From contig NZ_AEEC02000015.1 of the NCBI RefSeq assembly GCF_000300975.2, forward strand, positions 1 to 64,000: a stretch of DNA of 64,000 bases, read 5' to 3'. How positions within the stretch are numbered: position 1 is the stretch's first letter; every line of letters starts with the position of its first letter. Positions 27,698 through 36,965 of this stretch are shown in pieces. Source of the stretch: Herbaspirillum frisingense GSF30 (GTDB lineage: Bacteria; Pseudomonadota; Gammaproteobacteria; Burkholderiales; Burkholderiaceae_D). The notes below the pieces were generated by a model. The model made no database searches, had not been told where the DNA came from, and saw only the letters and a list, made by a program, of their open reading frames with translations. The position numbers and the translations under genes are program-made.

Positions 27698-28717
27698 TCA
27701 GGATTGCTCCGGAACCAGGCCCTCATGCATCGCAATCCGGCTCAAGGCCATTTCGAAGCGCTGGCGCGATTCCGTGGTCAATTGCTGCAGGTACTGGTGC
27801 AACTGCGCATCGGCCTCGTTGCGATTGGCGCACTGCGCGCTGTAACGCTCGAACTGCGATAGCTGCATCAGCAGCTCGGCCACATGGCGCGGGCACTCGC
27901 AGGCCACCGTGGTGGAGCGGTTGGCGAAGGCGATCAACTCATTGTCGCTCCAGCGCCGTATTACCTGCGCCTGCTGCGACCAGGCCGGTTCGCTGCGCGC
28001 CGGCACCGTCAGCGCCATCAGTGCGCGCAGCCATTGCAGGATAACCACGTCCGGTTGCGGCGCGCGCAGCAGGCTGATGCCTACCGCCGCCAGCGTCTCG
28101 CATACTGCTTCGCTGGCAAAGCCATACAGCACCGCCATCGGCAAGCCACTCAAGGCCGGTGCCGAACTCTCCAGCGCTCCCAGCCAGCCGGCATGCAACT
28201 GCGGCTCGTGCAGCAGCAGGGCGTCGACTTCTTCCCGTTTCAGGCTCAGGGCGGCCTGCTGGACGCTCTCGAAGGGTCCCAGCAACTGCAGCGGACGGCC
28301 CAGGCGCTGCAGCAGGCCCGGCTTGTCCAGCCGCTGCGCCAGCGTGGCGCCGATCACCGCCACCCGCCACTGGCCCTGCACCGTCTGCGGCGGGGTGGGG
28401 CGTACGGCGTGCAGTTCGGCATGGGTGGCCGCGACCTGTTGCAACTGCTCCATGTCCAGCCCGGCCAGGCTCCCGATGGCATGACCGAGCTCGGTCAACT
28501 GCCGGATCAGGGCCAGGCGCCGCACGTCGGCTTCCGAATACAGACGCTGCCCGCTGGGCGAGAGCTTGCCCTGGGTCAGCGCATAACGACGCTCCCACAC
28601 GCGCAGGGTCGCCACCGGCATGCGCAACATGCGGGCCACGGCCCCGGTGCGGCGCAATGACTCGGTCGCGGGTTTGTCTGCGGGAGGGGCGGACTGCTGC
28701 GGCTGGTCTGTGCTCAT
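27698..28717 (-). CDS. MerR-family regulator of LitR/CarH type
   Basis: A protein of 339 residues. The N-terminal winged helix-turn-helix covers about residues 20-90 (RTGAVARMLRMPVATLRVWE, then SPSGQRLYSEADVRRLALIRQLTELGHAI in two parts). The rest resembles the helical bundle plus Rossmann-like domain of LitR/CarH photoreceptor regulators. The usual cobalamin-binding D-x-H-x-x-G motif is not visible: the equivalent stretch reads VIGATLAQRLDKPGLL without the His. It may therefore act without B12 or with another partner. The start at 28717 has GAGAG upstream. It is divergent from a DUF2256 remnant and two photolyase-family genes, which strongly suggests it regulates them. The ligand is unknown. 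Confidence 0.85.
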   Translation of the reverse strand: MSTDQPQQSAPPADKPATESLRRTGAVARMLRMPVATLRVWERRYALTQGKLSPSGQRLYSEADVRRLALIRQLTELGHAIGSLAGLDMEQLQQVAATHAELHAVRPTPPQTVQGQWRVAVIGATLAQRLDKPGLLQRLGRPLQLLGPFESVQQAALSLKREEVDALLLHEPQLHAGWLGALESSAPALSGLPMAVLYGFASEAVCETLAAVGISLLRAPQPDVVILQWLRALMALTVPARSEPAWSQQAQVIRRWSDNELIAFANRSTTVACECPRHVAELLMQLSQFERYSAQCANRNEADAQLHQYLQQLTTESRQRFEMALSRIAMHEGLVPEQS

Positions 28718-28728
28718 GATCTCTCTCG

Positions 28729-28789
28729 TTGAATCAGGAATGACGCAGAGTATAGGCGATAAATCGCGGATTTGAATCAAGGTTGAACC
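28729..28789. promoter_or_regulatory. Candidate operator region of the MerR/LitR-type regulator
   Basis: The space between the regulator and the DUF2256 remnant holds TTGAATCA twice (28729-28736 and 28772-28779), 43 bp apart, about four helical turns. The second copy is part of the palindrome TTGAATCAA (28772-28780) and abuts another, GGTTGAACC (28781-28789). GATTTGAATC is a further overlapping dyad. TACAAT at 28799-28804 could be a -10 box for the rightward genes. No binding data exist; this is inferred from symmetry and place. Confidence 0.4.
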
Positions 28790-28813
28790 ATTTATTGCGT
28801 ACAATCCGGAGTC

Positions 28814-28982
28814 ATGAAATCCACCCGCCAGGCCATCGCTCATCGCGGCAACAGGCCCTAGCAAACCCTGCGCCGTCTGCGGCTTGCCCATGACCTGGCG
28901 ACGCAAGTGAGCCAGGAACTGGGATGACGTCAAATACTGTTCCGACGCCTGTCGCCGCAAGCCTGCCCACGCTGCTTCCTGA
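28814..28982 (+). pseudogene. Broken DUF2256 zinc-finger gene
   Basis: The stretch encodes a DUF2256 protein in two frames. From the ATG at 28814 one reads MKSTRQAIAHRGNRP and then TAG (28859-28861). Shifting forward one base gives SKPCAVCGLPMTWRRK, a TGA at 28908-28910 where the family has Trp, then ARNWDDVKYCSDACRRK, ending at 28980-28982. Family members read like HKGNLPxKxCxxCxRPFxWRKKW with a YCSxRCR end, so both halves and all four Cys (CAVC and CSDAC) are kept. One inserted base plus one nonsense change means the gene is inactive unless recoded. The remnant is well preserved, so the damage looks recent. It sits just before a cryptochrome-like gene. Confidence 0.8.
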
Positions 28983-28993
28983 GGAGTCGAGTC

Positions 28994-30283
28994 ATGTACC
29001 GCAAACACCAATTCGACCTGGTGCTGGATGCCGTGTCACCGGAAGAAGCGGCGCAAGCCGCGCCGCAAGTCCTGGCGCCCCCTGCGCTGCCTACCCTGGC
29101 CGCCGCCCGCCAGCGTATCGCCGCCGTGCGCCCGGGGGTCTATGCCCGCACCCGTAACAGCCTGGAGGGCGCCGTGACAGGGCTGTCGCCCTACCTCACC
29201 CATGGCATGGTCACGTTGCGCGAGGTGCTGGCCGGCGTCTGCGCACGCCATGCCCTGGAGGTGCAGCACAAGTTCGTCTATGAGCTGGGCTGGCGCGCGT
29301 TCTACCGCTATGTCTGGGCGCGCCGTGGCGCCCGCATCTTCGATTCGCTGCACCCCGGTCCGCTGCCGGAGTCGGCCTATGCGCGTGAGTTGCCGGCCGA
29401 TATCCGCGAGGGCGCCACCGGACTGCCGGTGATCGACCAGGCCGTGCGCACCCTGTATGCCACCGGCACCCTGCACAACCACGCCCGCATGTGGCTGGCC
29501 AGCTATATCGTGCATCTGCGCAAGCTGCACTGGCGCGCCGGCGCCGACTGGATGGTCGGTCACCTGCTGGATGGCGACCTGGCCAGCAATCACCTGAGCT
29601 GGCAATGGGTGGCCGGTACCGGCAGCCACAAGCCCTATCTCTTTAATGCCGAGAATGTGGTCAAGTACGCGCCTGCCCCCTGGCATAGCCCGGGGACGGT
29701 ACTCGACACCAGCTATGAAGCGCTGGGCCAGATCGCCCTGCAGCCCGATCCGGTGGCGCCTGAACCTGCGGCCTCCGCCCGCGCTTGCCCGCGCATTGCC
29801 GAGCCCCCCCTGCTGGCGGCACCCCCGGCGAGCCTGGATAGCGTCGCCCCCGACCCGCAGGCCGTGGCCGGGCGCGACGTCTGGCTGGTCCATCCCTGGA
29901 GCCTGGGCGAACTGCCGGCCGATCTCGCACCCGATACGCTGGTGGTGGGGCTGTACCTCTCCGACTTCCATCTGCTGTGGCCGTGGAGCCGGCGCCGCTG
30001 GGATTTCGTCGGCGCGCGCATGCGCGAGCTTGCGCCGCTGTGCTGGCACGGCGACGCCGCCAGCGTGGGACGCGCCCTGAAGGTGGCACGCAGCGTGCGC
30101 TGCCAGTCCGATCCGCACCTGGCACCGTGGCTGCCGCTGTGGGCGCAATGCAGCGCGCCGCCGGGACTGTTTCCGGCGGTGGACAAGCCCAGCGATCTGT
30201 TCACCCAGTGGTGGCGACGCAGCACCCATGGCCTGCGCGACGCGGCCGAGCTGCTGGCGCGGGAGGGCCACTGCGATGGCTGA
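28994..30283 (+). CDS. Cryptochrome/photolyase-like FAD-binding protein with unusual domain order
   Basis: A protein of 429 residues. Residues about 45-245 match the FAD-binding helical domain of the photolyase family: GLSPYLTHGMVTLREVL, ELGWRAFYRYVWARRG, GLPVIDQAVRTLYATGTLHN, and the flavin-pocket segment LLDGDLASNHLSWQWVAGTG. The usual N-terminal antenna domain is absent; the first 45 residues are short and Ala/Pro-rich. After a Pro/Ala linker, residues about 285-425 look like an alpha/beta domain (DVWLVHPWSLGELPADLAPD, VVGLYLSDFHLLWPWS), so the order seems swapped. Whether it repairs DNA or senses light is unknown. GGAG lies before the ATG, only 11 bp after the DUF2256 remnant, and the end overlaps the next gene by 8 bp. 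Confidence 0.82.
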   Translation: MYRKHQFDLVLDAVSPEEAAQAAPQVLAPPALPTLAAARQRIAAVRPGVYARTRNSLEGAVTGLSPYLTHGMVTLREVLAGVCARHALEVQHKFVYELGWRAFYRYVWARRGARIFDSLHPGPLPESAYARELPADIREGATGLPVIDQAVRTLYATGTLHNHARMWLASYIVHLRKLHWRAGADWMVGHLLDGDLASNHLSWQWVAGTGSHKPYLFNAENVVKYAPAPWHSPGTVLDTSYEALGQIALQPDPVAPEPAASARACPRIAEPPLLAAPPASLDSVAPDPQAVAGRDVWLVHPWSLGELPADLAPDTLVVGLYLSDFHLLWPWSRRRWDFVGARMRELAPLCWHGDAASVGRALKVARSVRCQSDPHLAPWLPLWAQCSAPPGLFPAVDKPSDLFTQWWRRSTHGLRDAAELLAREGHCDG

Positions 30284-30698
30284 CGGCGAGGAACGCAACA
30301 GCGGGAATCAGAAGGATGCGCTGACCGTGCTCTACGATGGCGCCTGCCCGCTCTGCCGCCGTGAGATCGGTCTGTACCAGCGCCTTGGCGAGCAGGCGCC
30401 GCTGCGCTTCTGCGACATCAGCCAGCCCGATCGTGGCTCCGCCTTGCCATCCGGCCTGACGCGCGAGCAGCTCCTGGCGCGCTTCCATGTGCAACGCGCC
30501 GACGGTGTGGTCTTCAGCGGGGCAGCGGCCTTCGTGCAGCTATGGGCGAGCTTGCCGGGCTGGCGCTGGCTGGCCCGTCTGGCGCGCCTGCCCGGGATGC
30601 TGTGGCTGATGGAGCGCTCCTATCGCGGCTTCCTGCGCCTGCGGCCGGCGCTCCAGCGTCTGGTCCTGCGCCTGGAAGGGCGCTCGCGGCGGTCCTGA
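30276..30698 (+). CDS. DCC-family (DUF393) thiol-disulfide oxidoreductase-like protein
   Basis: A 140-residue protein named for its conserved DxxCxxC, here LYDGACPLCRREIGLYQRL (about residues 19-37). The Cys pair suggests thioredoxin-like redox chemistry, but no biochemical role is established. The start ATG at 30276 lies inside the end of the preceding gene, and its stop overlaps the following ATG (TGATG). This locks it between two photolyase-family genes in one translationally coupled unit. A GGGAGG ribosome site is about nine bases upstream. The C-terminal half is Arg/Leu-rich and ends in RSRRS. Confidence 0.85.
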   Translation: MADGEERNSGNQKDALTVLYDGACPLCRREIGLYQRLGEQAPLRFCDISQPDRGSALPSGLTREQLLARFHVQRADGVVFSGAAAFVQLWASLPGWRWLARLARLPGMLWLMERSYRGFLRLRPALQRLVLRLEGRSRRS

Positions 30699-32164
30699 TG
30701 TCGGTCGGCCTGGTCTGGTTCAAGCGCGACCTGCGCCTGCGCGATCATCAACCGCTGGCGCAGGCGGCACAGTGCGAACGCGCCTTTGGCCTGTTCATCA
30801 TCGAACCGGCCTGGTTGCAGAGTTTCGAATGCGATCCGCGCCACGTGGATTTCCTGCTGCGCTCGCTGCAGCCGCTGCAGATCGAGCTACGACAGCGTGG
30901 CATGCCGCTCTTGGTGCGCATCGGCGAGGCGGTGCAGGTGCTGGAAGCGCTGCGTCGTGAATGGAACGTCACCCATCTCTTCAGCCACGAAGAAACCGGC
31001 CCCGCCTGGAGTTATGCCCGTGATATTTCGGTCGGCCGCTGGAGTCGCATCCAGCATGTCCACTGGCAGGAATGGCCGCAGACCGGCGTCATCCGCCGCC
31101 TGCGCAGTCGCGATGGCTGGGCCGCGCGCTGGCTGCAGCGCATGGAGGCGCCGCAGGTGGCGATGCCTGCCGGCTTTCGCGCCCCGCCGGGCATGCAGCC
31201 CGATCCGCTGCCCACGCTGGCCGATCTCGGCCTGCCCACGCCGCGCCTGCAGCCGCCCGCCGGGGAAGCCGATGCCTGGGAGCGCCTGCGCGCCTTTCTC
31301 GGCGGTGATGGACGCGATTACCGGCGGGCCCTGTCCAGCCCGCTGACTGCGCCTGAAGCCTGCAGCCGTCTCAGCGCGCACCTGGCCTTCGGCACGTTGT
31401 CCATGCGCAGCGTGCACCAGGCCACCGAGCTGGCCATCGAACACACACCGGACCGCGAGCTGGCCTACGGTCTGCGCGGCTTTTCCAGCCGCCTGCGCTG
31501 GCATTGCCACTTCATGCAGAAGCTGGAAGACCAGCCCGATCTCGAATGGCGCAATATCGCCCGCTCGCTCGATGGCCTGCGCCCCGGAGATGGCGGGCCG
31601 TGGGGCGCACTGGCACAGGAACGCTTCGAGGCCTGGTGCGAAGGGCGTACCGGCTATCCCATGGTGGACGCCTGCATGCGCCAGCTATGCAGCACCGGCT
31701 GGCTCAACTTCCGCATGCGCGCCATGCTGGTCAGCTTCGCCGCCTACCACCTGTGGCTGCACTGGCGTGCGCCGGGATTGTTCCTGGCACGCCAGTTCCT
31801 GGATTTCGAACCCGGCATCCACTGGAGCCAGATGCAGATGCAATCCGGCACCACCGGCATCAATACCTTGCGCATCTATTCGCCGGCCAAGCAGGCGCGG
31901 GACCATGATCCCCTGGGCGAATATGTGCGGCGCTGGGTGCCGGAATATGGCACGCCAGCCTATCCCGCGCCCATCGTCGACGAAAAGAGCGCGCTGGCCC
32001 AGGCCAAGGAGGCACTCTATGGCCACCGTCACAGCCCGGTCGCCCGTCAGGAAGCCGACGCCATCCAGGACAGGCACGGCTCGCGCAAGAGCGGCCTGCC
32101 CGCGACCACGCAGCGACGCGGCCGCAAAAAGACCGCCGACCCCGGTCAGGGCGTGTTGTTCTAG
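30698..32164 (+). CDS. Cryptochrome/deoxyribodipyrimidine photolyase family protein
   Basis: A protein of 488 residues in the normal order. The N-terminal antenna domain starts [20 protein letters not shown] (residues 4-23). The FAD domain contains [56 protein letters not shown] and the flavin-contact segment [20 protein letters not shown]. These fit a light-driven flavoprotein, probably repairing cyclobutane pyrimidine dimers, though a cryptochrome role is possible. A Lys/Arg-rich tail ([16 protein letters not shown]) ends the protein. The start overlaps the DCC gene stop by one base. It is the last gene of the photolyase group, 35 bp before ruvC. Confidence 0.9.
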   Translation: MSVGLVWFKRDLRLRDHQPLAQAAQCERAFGLFIIEPAWLQSFECDPRHVDFLLRSLQPLQIELRQRGMPLLVRIGEAVQVLEALRREWNVTHLFSHEETGPAWSYARDISVGRWSRIQHVHWQEWPQTGVIRRLRSRDGWAARWLQRMEAPQVAMPAGFRAPPGMQPDPLPTLADLGLPTPRLQPPAGEADAWERLRAFLGGDGRDYRRALSSPLTAPEACSRLSAHLAFGTLSMRSVHQATELAIEHTPDRELAYGLRGFSSRLRWHCHFMQKLEDQPDLEWRNIARSLDGLRPGDGGPWGALAQERFEAWCEGRTGYPMVDACMRQLCSTGWLNFRMRAMLVSFAAYHLWLHWRAPGLFLARQFLDFEPGIHWSQMQMQSGTTGINTLRIYSPAKQARDHDPLGEYVRRWVPEYGTPAYPAPIVDEKSALAQAKEALYGHRHSPVARQEADAIQDRHGSRKSGLPATTQRRGRKKTADPGQGVLF

Positions 32165-32199
32165 GGCCTGGGTCGGTCCGATCGGTTAGACTGGCGGGC

Positions 32200-32738
32200 A
32201 TGAAAATCCTCGGTATCGACCCTGGCTTGCGTACCACCGGTTTCGGGGTCATCCACAAGCAGGGCAACACGCTGTCCTATATTGCTTCCGGCACCATCAA
32301 GACGCCGGATGGCGATCTGCCGTCCCGACTCAAGGTGATCCTCTCCAGCGTCGGCGAGGTGGTGCGGACCTATGCCCCTGACTGCGCCGCCATCGAAAAG
32401 GTGTTCGTCAACGTCAACCCGCAATCTACGCTGCTGCTGGGGCAGGCCCGGGGCGCGGCGATCTGCGCCATGGTCGCGGCCGACCTGGCGGTGGCTGAAT
32501 ATACGGCGCTGCAGGTCAAGCAGGCCGTGGCAGGCCATGGACGGGCGCAAAAGGCGCAGGTGCAGGAAATGGTGGCGCGGCTGCTGAAACTGCCGGGCTT
32601 GCCCGGCACCGACGCCGCCGATGCGCTGGGCGTGGCGATCTGCCATGCGCACGGGGGAGGGGTCTTGTCCGACCTGGGGGCGCTGGCCCCGGCGCTGGCG
32701 CGCAAGGGCATCCGCATGCGCGGCGGGCGGCTGGTCGG

Positions 32739-32742
<4 letters not shown>
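32200..32742 (+). CDS. ruvC: Crossover junction endodeoxyribonuclease RuvC
   Basis: RuvC is a dimeric nuclease that cuts Holliday junctions after RuvAB branch migration. The 180-residue protein has the RNase H-like carboxylates: Asp7 in [15 protein letters not shown], Glu in [19 protein letters not shown], and the C-terminal pair in [16 protein letters not shown]. The gene overlaps the stop of the convergent DUF808 gene by 4 bp. ruvAB resumes about 1 kb downstream with its own control region. Confidence 0.96.
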
Positions 32743-33680
<938 letters not shown>

Positions 33681-33713
33681 GGTTGTCCTTTATTCAAGCT
33701 TGTTATCGTTGGA

Positions 33714-33733
33714 TACTGTTTATCCGAACAGTG
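33714..33733. promoter_or_regulatory. LexA-type SOS box ahead of ruvAB
   Basis: TACTGTTTATCCGAACAGTG keeps the CTGT-N8-ACAG core and flanks of the E. coli LexA consensus. It lies 55 bp before the ruvA ATG and 33 bp from the divergent DUF808 start. TATCAT at 33737-33742 is a possible -10 element, so the box would cover the -35 region and block RNA polymerase. Confidence 0.75.
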
Positions 33734-33788
33734 CTGTATCATCCCGGGATTATCACAGAAGCTGCAGCTCACGCACATCAAAGACGCC

Positions 33789-34367
33789 ATGATCGGTCGC
33801 CTCTCAGGAATTCTTCTAGAAAAAATCCCCCCGAATCTGCTGGTCGACTGCCAGGGCGTCGGCTACGAGGTGGTGGTGCCGATGAGCACCTTCTACAACC
33901 TGCCCGGGCTGGGTGAGAAGGTGACGCTGCTGACCCACCTCGCCATCCGCGAGGATGCCCACATCCTGTTCGGGTTTGGGACCGCCGAGGAGCGCAATAC
34001 GTTCAAGGAGCTGATCAAGATTTCCGGCGTCGGTGCCCGTACCGCGCTGGCCATCCTCTCGGGCATGTCGGTGGCCGACCTGGCCCAGGCCGTCACGCTG
34101 CAGGAGGCCGGTCGCCTGACCCGCGTGCCGGGCATCGGCAAGAAGACCGCCGAGCGCCTGTTGCTGGAACTGAAGGGCAAGCTCGGTGCCGACCTGGGCG
34201 CGGTGGCCGGCGTGGTCCACAGCGACGCCACGGCCGACATCCTCAACGCCCTGCTGGCACTGGGTTATTCGGACAGGGAAGCCAGCCTGGCCATGAAGCA
34301 GGTTCCCAAGGACGCCAGCGTCTCGGACGGCATCAAGCATGCCCTCAAGGCCCTCTCCAAGGGCTAG
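33789..34367 (+). CDS. ruvA: Holliday junction branch-migration protein RuvA
   Basis: RuvA binds four-way junctions and loads the RuvB motor. The 192-residue protein has domain I ([21 protein letters not shown], with the acidic pin around [14 protein letters not shown]). Paired helix-hairpin-helix motifs follow ([21 protein letters not shown] and [20 protein letters not shown]). The C-terminal RuvB-binding domain is [16 protein letters not shown] chose the ATG at 33789 because the family starts with MIGRL; the open frame extends upstream without meaning. It is followed by ruvB after 24 bp. Confidence 0.96.
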   Translation: MIGRLSGILLEKIPPNLLVDCQGVGYEVVVPMSTFYNLPGLGEKVTLLTHLAIREDAHILFGFGTAEERNTFKELIKISGVGARTALAILSGMSVADLAQAVTLQEAGRLTRVPGIGKKTAERLLLELKGKLGADLGAVAGVVHSDATADILNALLALGYSDREASLAMKQVPKDASVSDGIKHALKALSKG

Positions 34368-34391
34368 GCCAGGGCCGACAAGGATCAGAGC

Positions 34392-35447
34392 ATGAGCATC
34401 CAGACCGACGATTTCTCCGAACAGCGCATCATCGCCGCCACTCCGGCTTCGGCCAATGAGGAGGCCATCGAACGCGCCCTGCGGCCCAAGCACCTGGACG
34501 AATACGTCGGCCAGGAAAAGGTCCGCGCCCAGCTGGAAATCTTCATCTCGGCCGCCCGCAAGCGCGGCGAACCGCTCGACCACACCCTGCTGTTCGGCCC
34601 GCCCGGCCTGGGCAAGACCACCATGGCCCACATCATCGCCCGCGAGATGGGCGTGAACCTGCGCCAGACCTCGGGCCCCGTGCTGGAGCGCGCCGGCGAC
34701 CTGGCCGCGCTCCTGACCAATCTGGAAGCCAACGATGTGCTCTTCATTGACGAGATCCACCGCATGTCGCCGGTGGTGGAGGAAATCCTCTACCCGGCCC
34801 TGGAGGATTATCAGATCGACATCATGATCGGTGAAGGCCCTGCAGCCCGCTCGGTGCGGCTGGACCTGCAACCCTTCACCCTGGTCGGCGCCACTACCCG
34901 CGCCGGTATGCTGACCAACCCGCTGCGCGACCGCTTCGGTATCGTCGCCCGGCTGGAGTTCTACACTCCGCCCGAGCTGGCGCGTATCGTCACCCGCAGC
35001 GCCGGACTGCTCAACGCCCCCATCGTCGACGATGGCGCGCTGGAAATCGCCCGCCGCAGCCGTGGCACGCCGCGTATTGCCAATCGCCTGCTGCGCCGGG
35101 TGCGCGACTATGCCGAAGTCAAGGGCCAGGGCCGCATCACCCGCGAGATGGCCGACGCCGCCCTGGTGATGCTGGACGTGGACCCGGTCGGCTTCGACCT
35201 GATGGACCGCAAGCTGCTGGAGGCCGTGCTCTTCAAGTTCGGCGGCGGCCCGGTGGGGCTGGACAACCTGGCCGCTGCCATCGGCGAGGAACGCGACACC
35301 ATCGAAGACGTGCTGGAACCCTACCTGATCCAGCAGGGTTACCTGCAACGTACCCCGCGTGGCCGCATCGCCACCGGCGCGGCCTACCAGCACTTCGGCG
35401 TGGCAGCCCCGCGCACCGGTCCCAATGGCGAGCTGTGGGGCGCCTGA
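34392..35447 (+). CDS. ruvB: Holliday junction DNA helicase RuvB
   Basis: RuvB is the hexameric AAA+ motor that drives branch migration with RuvA. The 351-residue protein shows [19 protein letters not shown] (about residues 30-48), Walker [17 protein letters not shown] (about 68-83), Walker [13 protein letters not shown], sensor 1 [11 protein letters not shown], and the C-terminal winged helix ending [17 protein letters not shown] ribosome site lies ahead of the ATG. It is presumed cotranscribed with ruvA under the LexA box. Confidence 0.97.
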   Translation: MSIQTDDFSEQRIIAATPASANEEAIERALRPKHLDEYVGQEKVRAQLEIFISAARKRGEPLDHTLLFGPPGLGKTTMAHIIAREMGVNLRQTSGPVLERAGDLAALLTNLEANDVLFIDEIHRMSPVVEEILYPALEDYQIDIMIGEGPAARSVRLDLQPFTLVGATTRAGMLTNPLRDRFGIVARLEFYTPPELARIVTRSAGLLNAPIVDDGALEIARRSRGTPRIANRLLRRVRDYAEVKGQGRITREMADAALVMLDVDPVGFDLMDRKLLEAVLFKFGGGPVGLDNLAAAIGEERDTIEDVLEPYLIQQGYLQRTPRGRIATGAAYQHFGVAAPRTGPNGELWGA

Positions 35448-35638
35448 CCCATCCGTGACATTCAGTTTTCTCGCCAGTTAGGTGACTTTTGCAGCAGCTG
35501 AAAAACAGCATGACGCGTGGCGAGGCAATCAGATGAAATTTTTGCCAGATCTCGTCAAAAAGCGAGTTTTTGCTTGTGCAAAAATTAATCGTCATCGACA
35601 ATGGATAGCTATTCACTATCTTTCGATGTGAGCCCTCC
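35448..35638. other. AT-rich intergenic region after ruvB
   Basis: This 191-bp gap is clearly richer in A and T than its surroundings. It contains TTTTTGC-TTGT-GCAAAAA (35566-35583), a perfect 7-bp stem, just after a short CTCG/CGAG dyad followed by five T. Either could end the ruvAB transcript. No open frame of interest is present. It probably also holds the promoter of the following hydratase gene, but I cannot place it. Confidence 0.5.
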
Positions 35639-36481
35639 ATGCTAATGTCGAGCCAAGCCCTTCGATACGCGCATCAGCTGCTCGATGCGCGCGCCCAGTC
35701 TCGCATCATCCCGCGCATCTCCGAATCCGAACCGCTGTCGGTGGACGATGCCTACGACATCGCCCACAACATCCGCAACATCCGAGTGGCCCAGGGCGAG
35801 CAGCCCATCGGCCGCAAGATCGGCTTCGTGGTGCGCAAGAACTGGGAGCGTTACGGCATCATCGACGACACCCGCATCCCCACCTGGGCACCGATGTGGG
35901 ACAGCACCGTGCGCTTTGCCGAGGACAACCACGGGGCGCAATCGCTGGCCGGTGCGGTGCAACCGCGTATCGAGCCGGAAATCGTCCTCAAGCTCGGCAA
36001 GACCCCGGCCCCCGATGCCTCGCTGGATGAACTGGCCGACTGCCTGGAGTGGATGGCGCATGGTTTCGAAATCGTGGTCTGCCCCTTCCCCAACTGGGAA
36101 TTCACGGTGGCCGATTCGATTGCCGCCTTCGGCCTGCACGGCACCCTGATCGTGGGCGAGCCGCATGTGCTCTCCTCGGCCACCAAGCATCACCTGCCGC
36201 AGATCCTGGCCAGCGCCAGCGTCTCGCTGTCCTGCAATACCGAGAGTTCCAGCGTGCTGCGTGCCGCCGGCTTCTGCAATGACGAGATGGACAGCCCCCT
36301 GCACGCCCTGTGGCACCTGCACCAGCTGTTGCAGAAACAGAGCCGCTTCCGGCAGTTGCAGGCGGGCGAAATCATCAGCACCGGCACCTGGACCGACGCC
36401 TGTCCGATCGAACCGGGCCAGACCTGGACCACCGCCTTCTCCGGCGTGACCCTGCCGGGTCTGACGGTATCCTTCGTCTAG
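35639..36481 (+). CDS. 2-oxo-acid hydratase/decarboxylase of the fumarylacetoacetase superfamily
   Basis: A 280-residue member of the HpcG/MhpD group, which add water to 2-oxopent-4-enoate-type dienols or decarboxylate related acids in aromatic ring catabolism. It shows the segment QPIGRKIGFVVRKNWERYGI near residue 50 and the metal-binding VQPRIEPEIVLKLGKTP (Glu-x-Glu) near residue 110. STGTWTDACPIEPGQTW is near the end. No other ring-cleavage genes lie nearby, so the pathway is not given by context. The start may be ATG 35639 or the in-frame ATG two codons later; neither has a strong ribosome site. Confidence 0.8.
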   Translation: MLMSSQALRYAHQLLDARAQSRIIPRISESEPLSVDDAYDIAHNIRNIRVAQGEQPIGRKIGFVVRKNWERYGIIDDTRIPTWAPMWDSTVRFAEDNHGAQSLAGAVQPRIEPEIVLKLGKTPAPDASLDELADCLEWMAHGFEIVVCPFPNWEFTVADSIAAFGLHGTLIVGEPHVLSSATKHHLPQILASASVSLSCNTESSSVLRAAGFCNDEMDSPLHALWHLHQLLQKQSRFRQLQAGEIISTGTWTDACPIEPGQTWTTAFSGVTLPGLTVSFV

Positions 36482-36502
36482 CCACGGGACGGCGTTTACA
36501 TC

Positions 36503-36958
36503 TTGTCCATCTGGGTTGATGCGGACGCCTGTCCGGGCGTGATCAAGGAGATGCTGTTCCGGGTCGCCGACCGTACCGGCATCATCGTCACGCTGGTGGC
36601 CAACCGGCCGCTGCGTACCCCGCCTTCACGCTTCATCAAATCCATGGTGGTCCCGGCCGGCTTCGACGTGGCCGATCGCGAGATCGCCCGCCAGGTCGCG
36701 CCCGGTGACCTGGTGGTCACCGCCGACATCCCGCTGGCGGCCGACGTCATCGGCCGCGGCGCGCTGGCGCTCAATCCGCGCGGCGAACTCTATACCGGCC
36801 AGAACATCGGCCATCACCTCAGCACCCGCAACTTCATGGAAGAACTGCGCAGCAGCGGCGTGGAAACCGGCGGCCCGGCCGCCTTCAGCACCAGCGACGG
36901 GCGCGCTTTCGCCCGTGAACTGGACCGCTACGTCCTCAAGGCCAGCCGCCCCGCCTGA
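36503..36958 (+). CDS. YaiI/YqxD family protein (DUF188)
   Basis: A 151-residue protein of the UPF0178 family, with the conserved opening [20 protein letters not shown] and the later [20 protein letters not shown] (PIN-like Asp residues). The family is thought to have a PIN nuclease-like fold; activity is unproven. The only plausible start is TTG at 36503, because the motif begins directly after it. It lies 22 bp after the hydratase stop. It converges with the DUF2147 gene, leaving only 7 bp between them. Confidence 0.85.
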   Translation: MSIWVDADACPGVIKEMLFRVADRTGIIVTLVANRPLRTPPSRFIKSMVVPAGFDVADREIARQVAPGDLVVTADIPLAADVIGRGALALNPRGELYTGQNIGHHLSTRNFMEELRSSGVETGGPAAFSTSDGRAFARELDRYVLKASRPA

Positions 36959-36965
36959 GTCGTGC

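Noticed and set aside
28782-28804. TTGAAC and TACAAT as a sigma-70 promoter
   Set aside because: Spacing is only 11 bp, too short for a normal -35/-10 pair; kept only as possible operator or -10 sequence.
28855-28910. Programmed +1 frameshift at CCC-TAG plus TGA readthrough to make an intact DUF2256 protein
   Set aside because: Two independent recoding events would be needed within 50 bases and no stimulatory structure is evident; gene decay is simpler.
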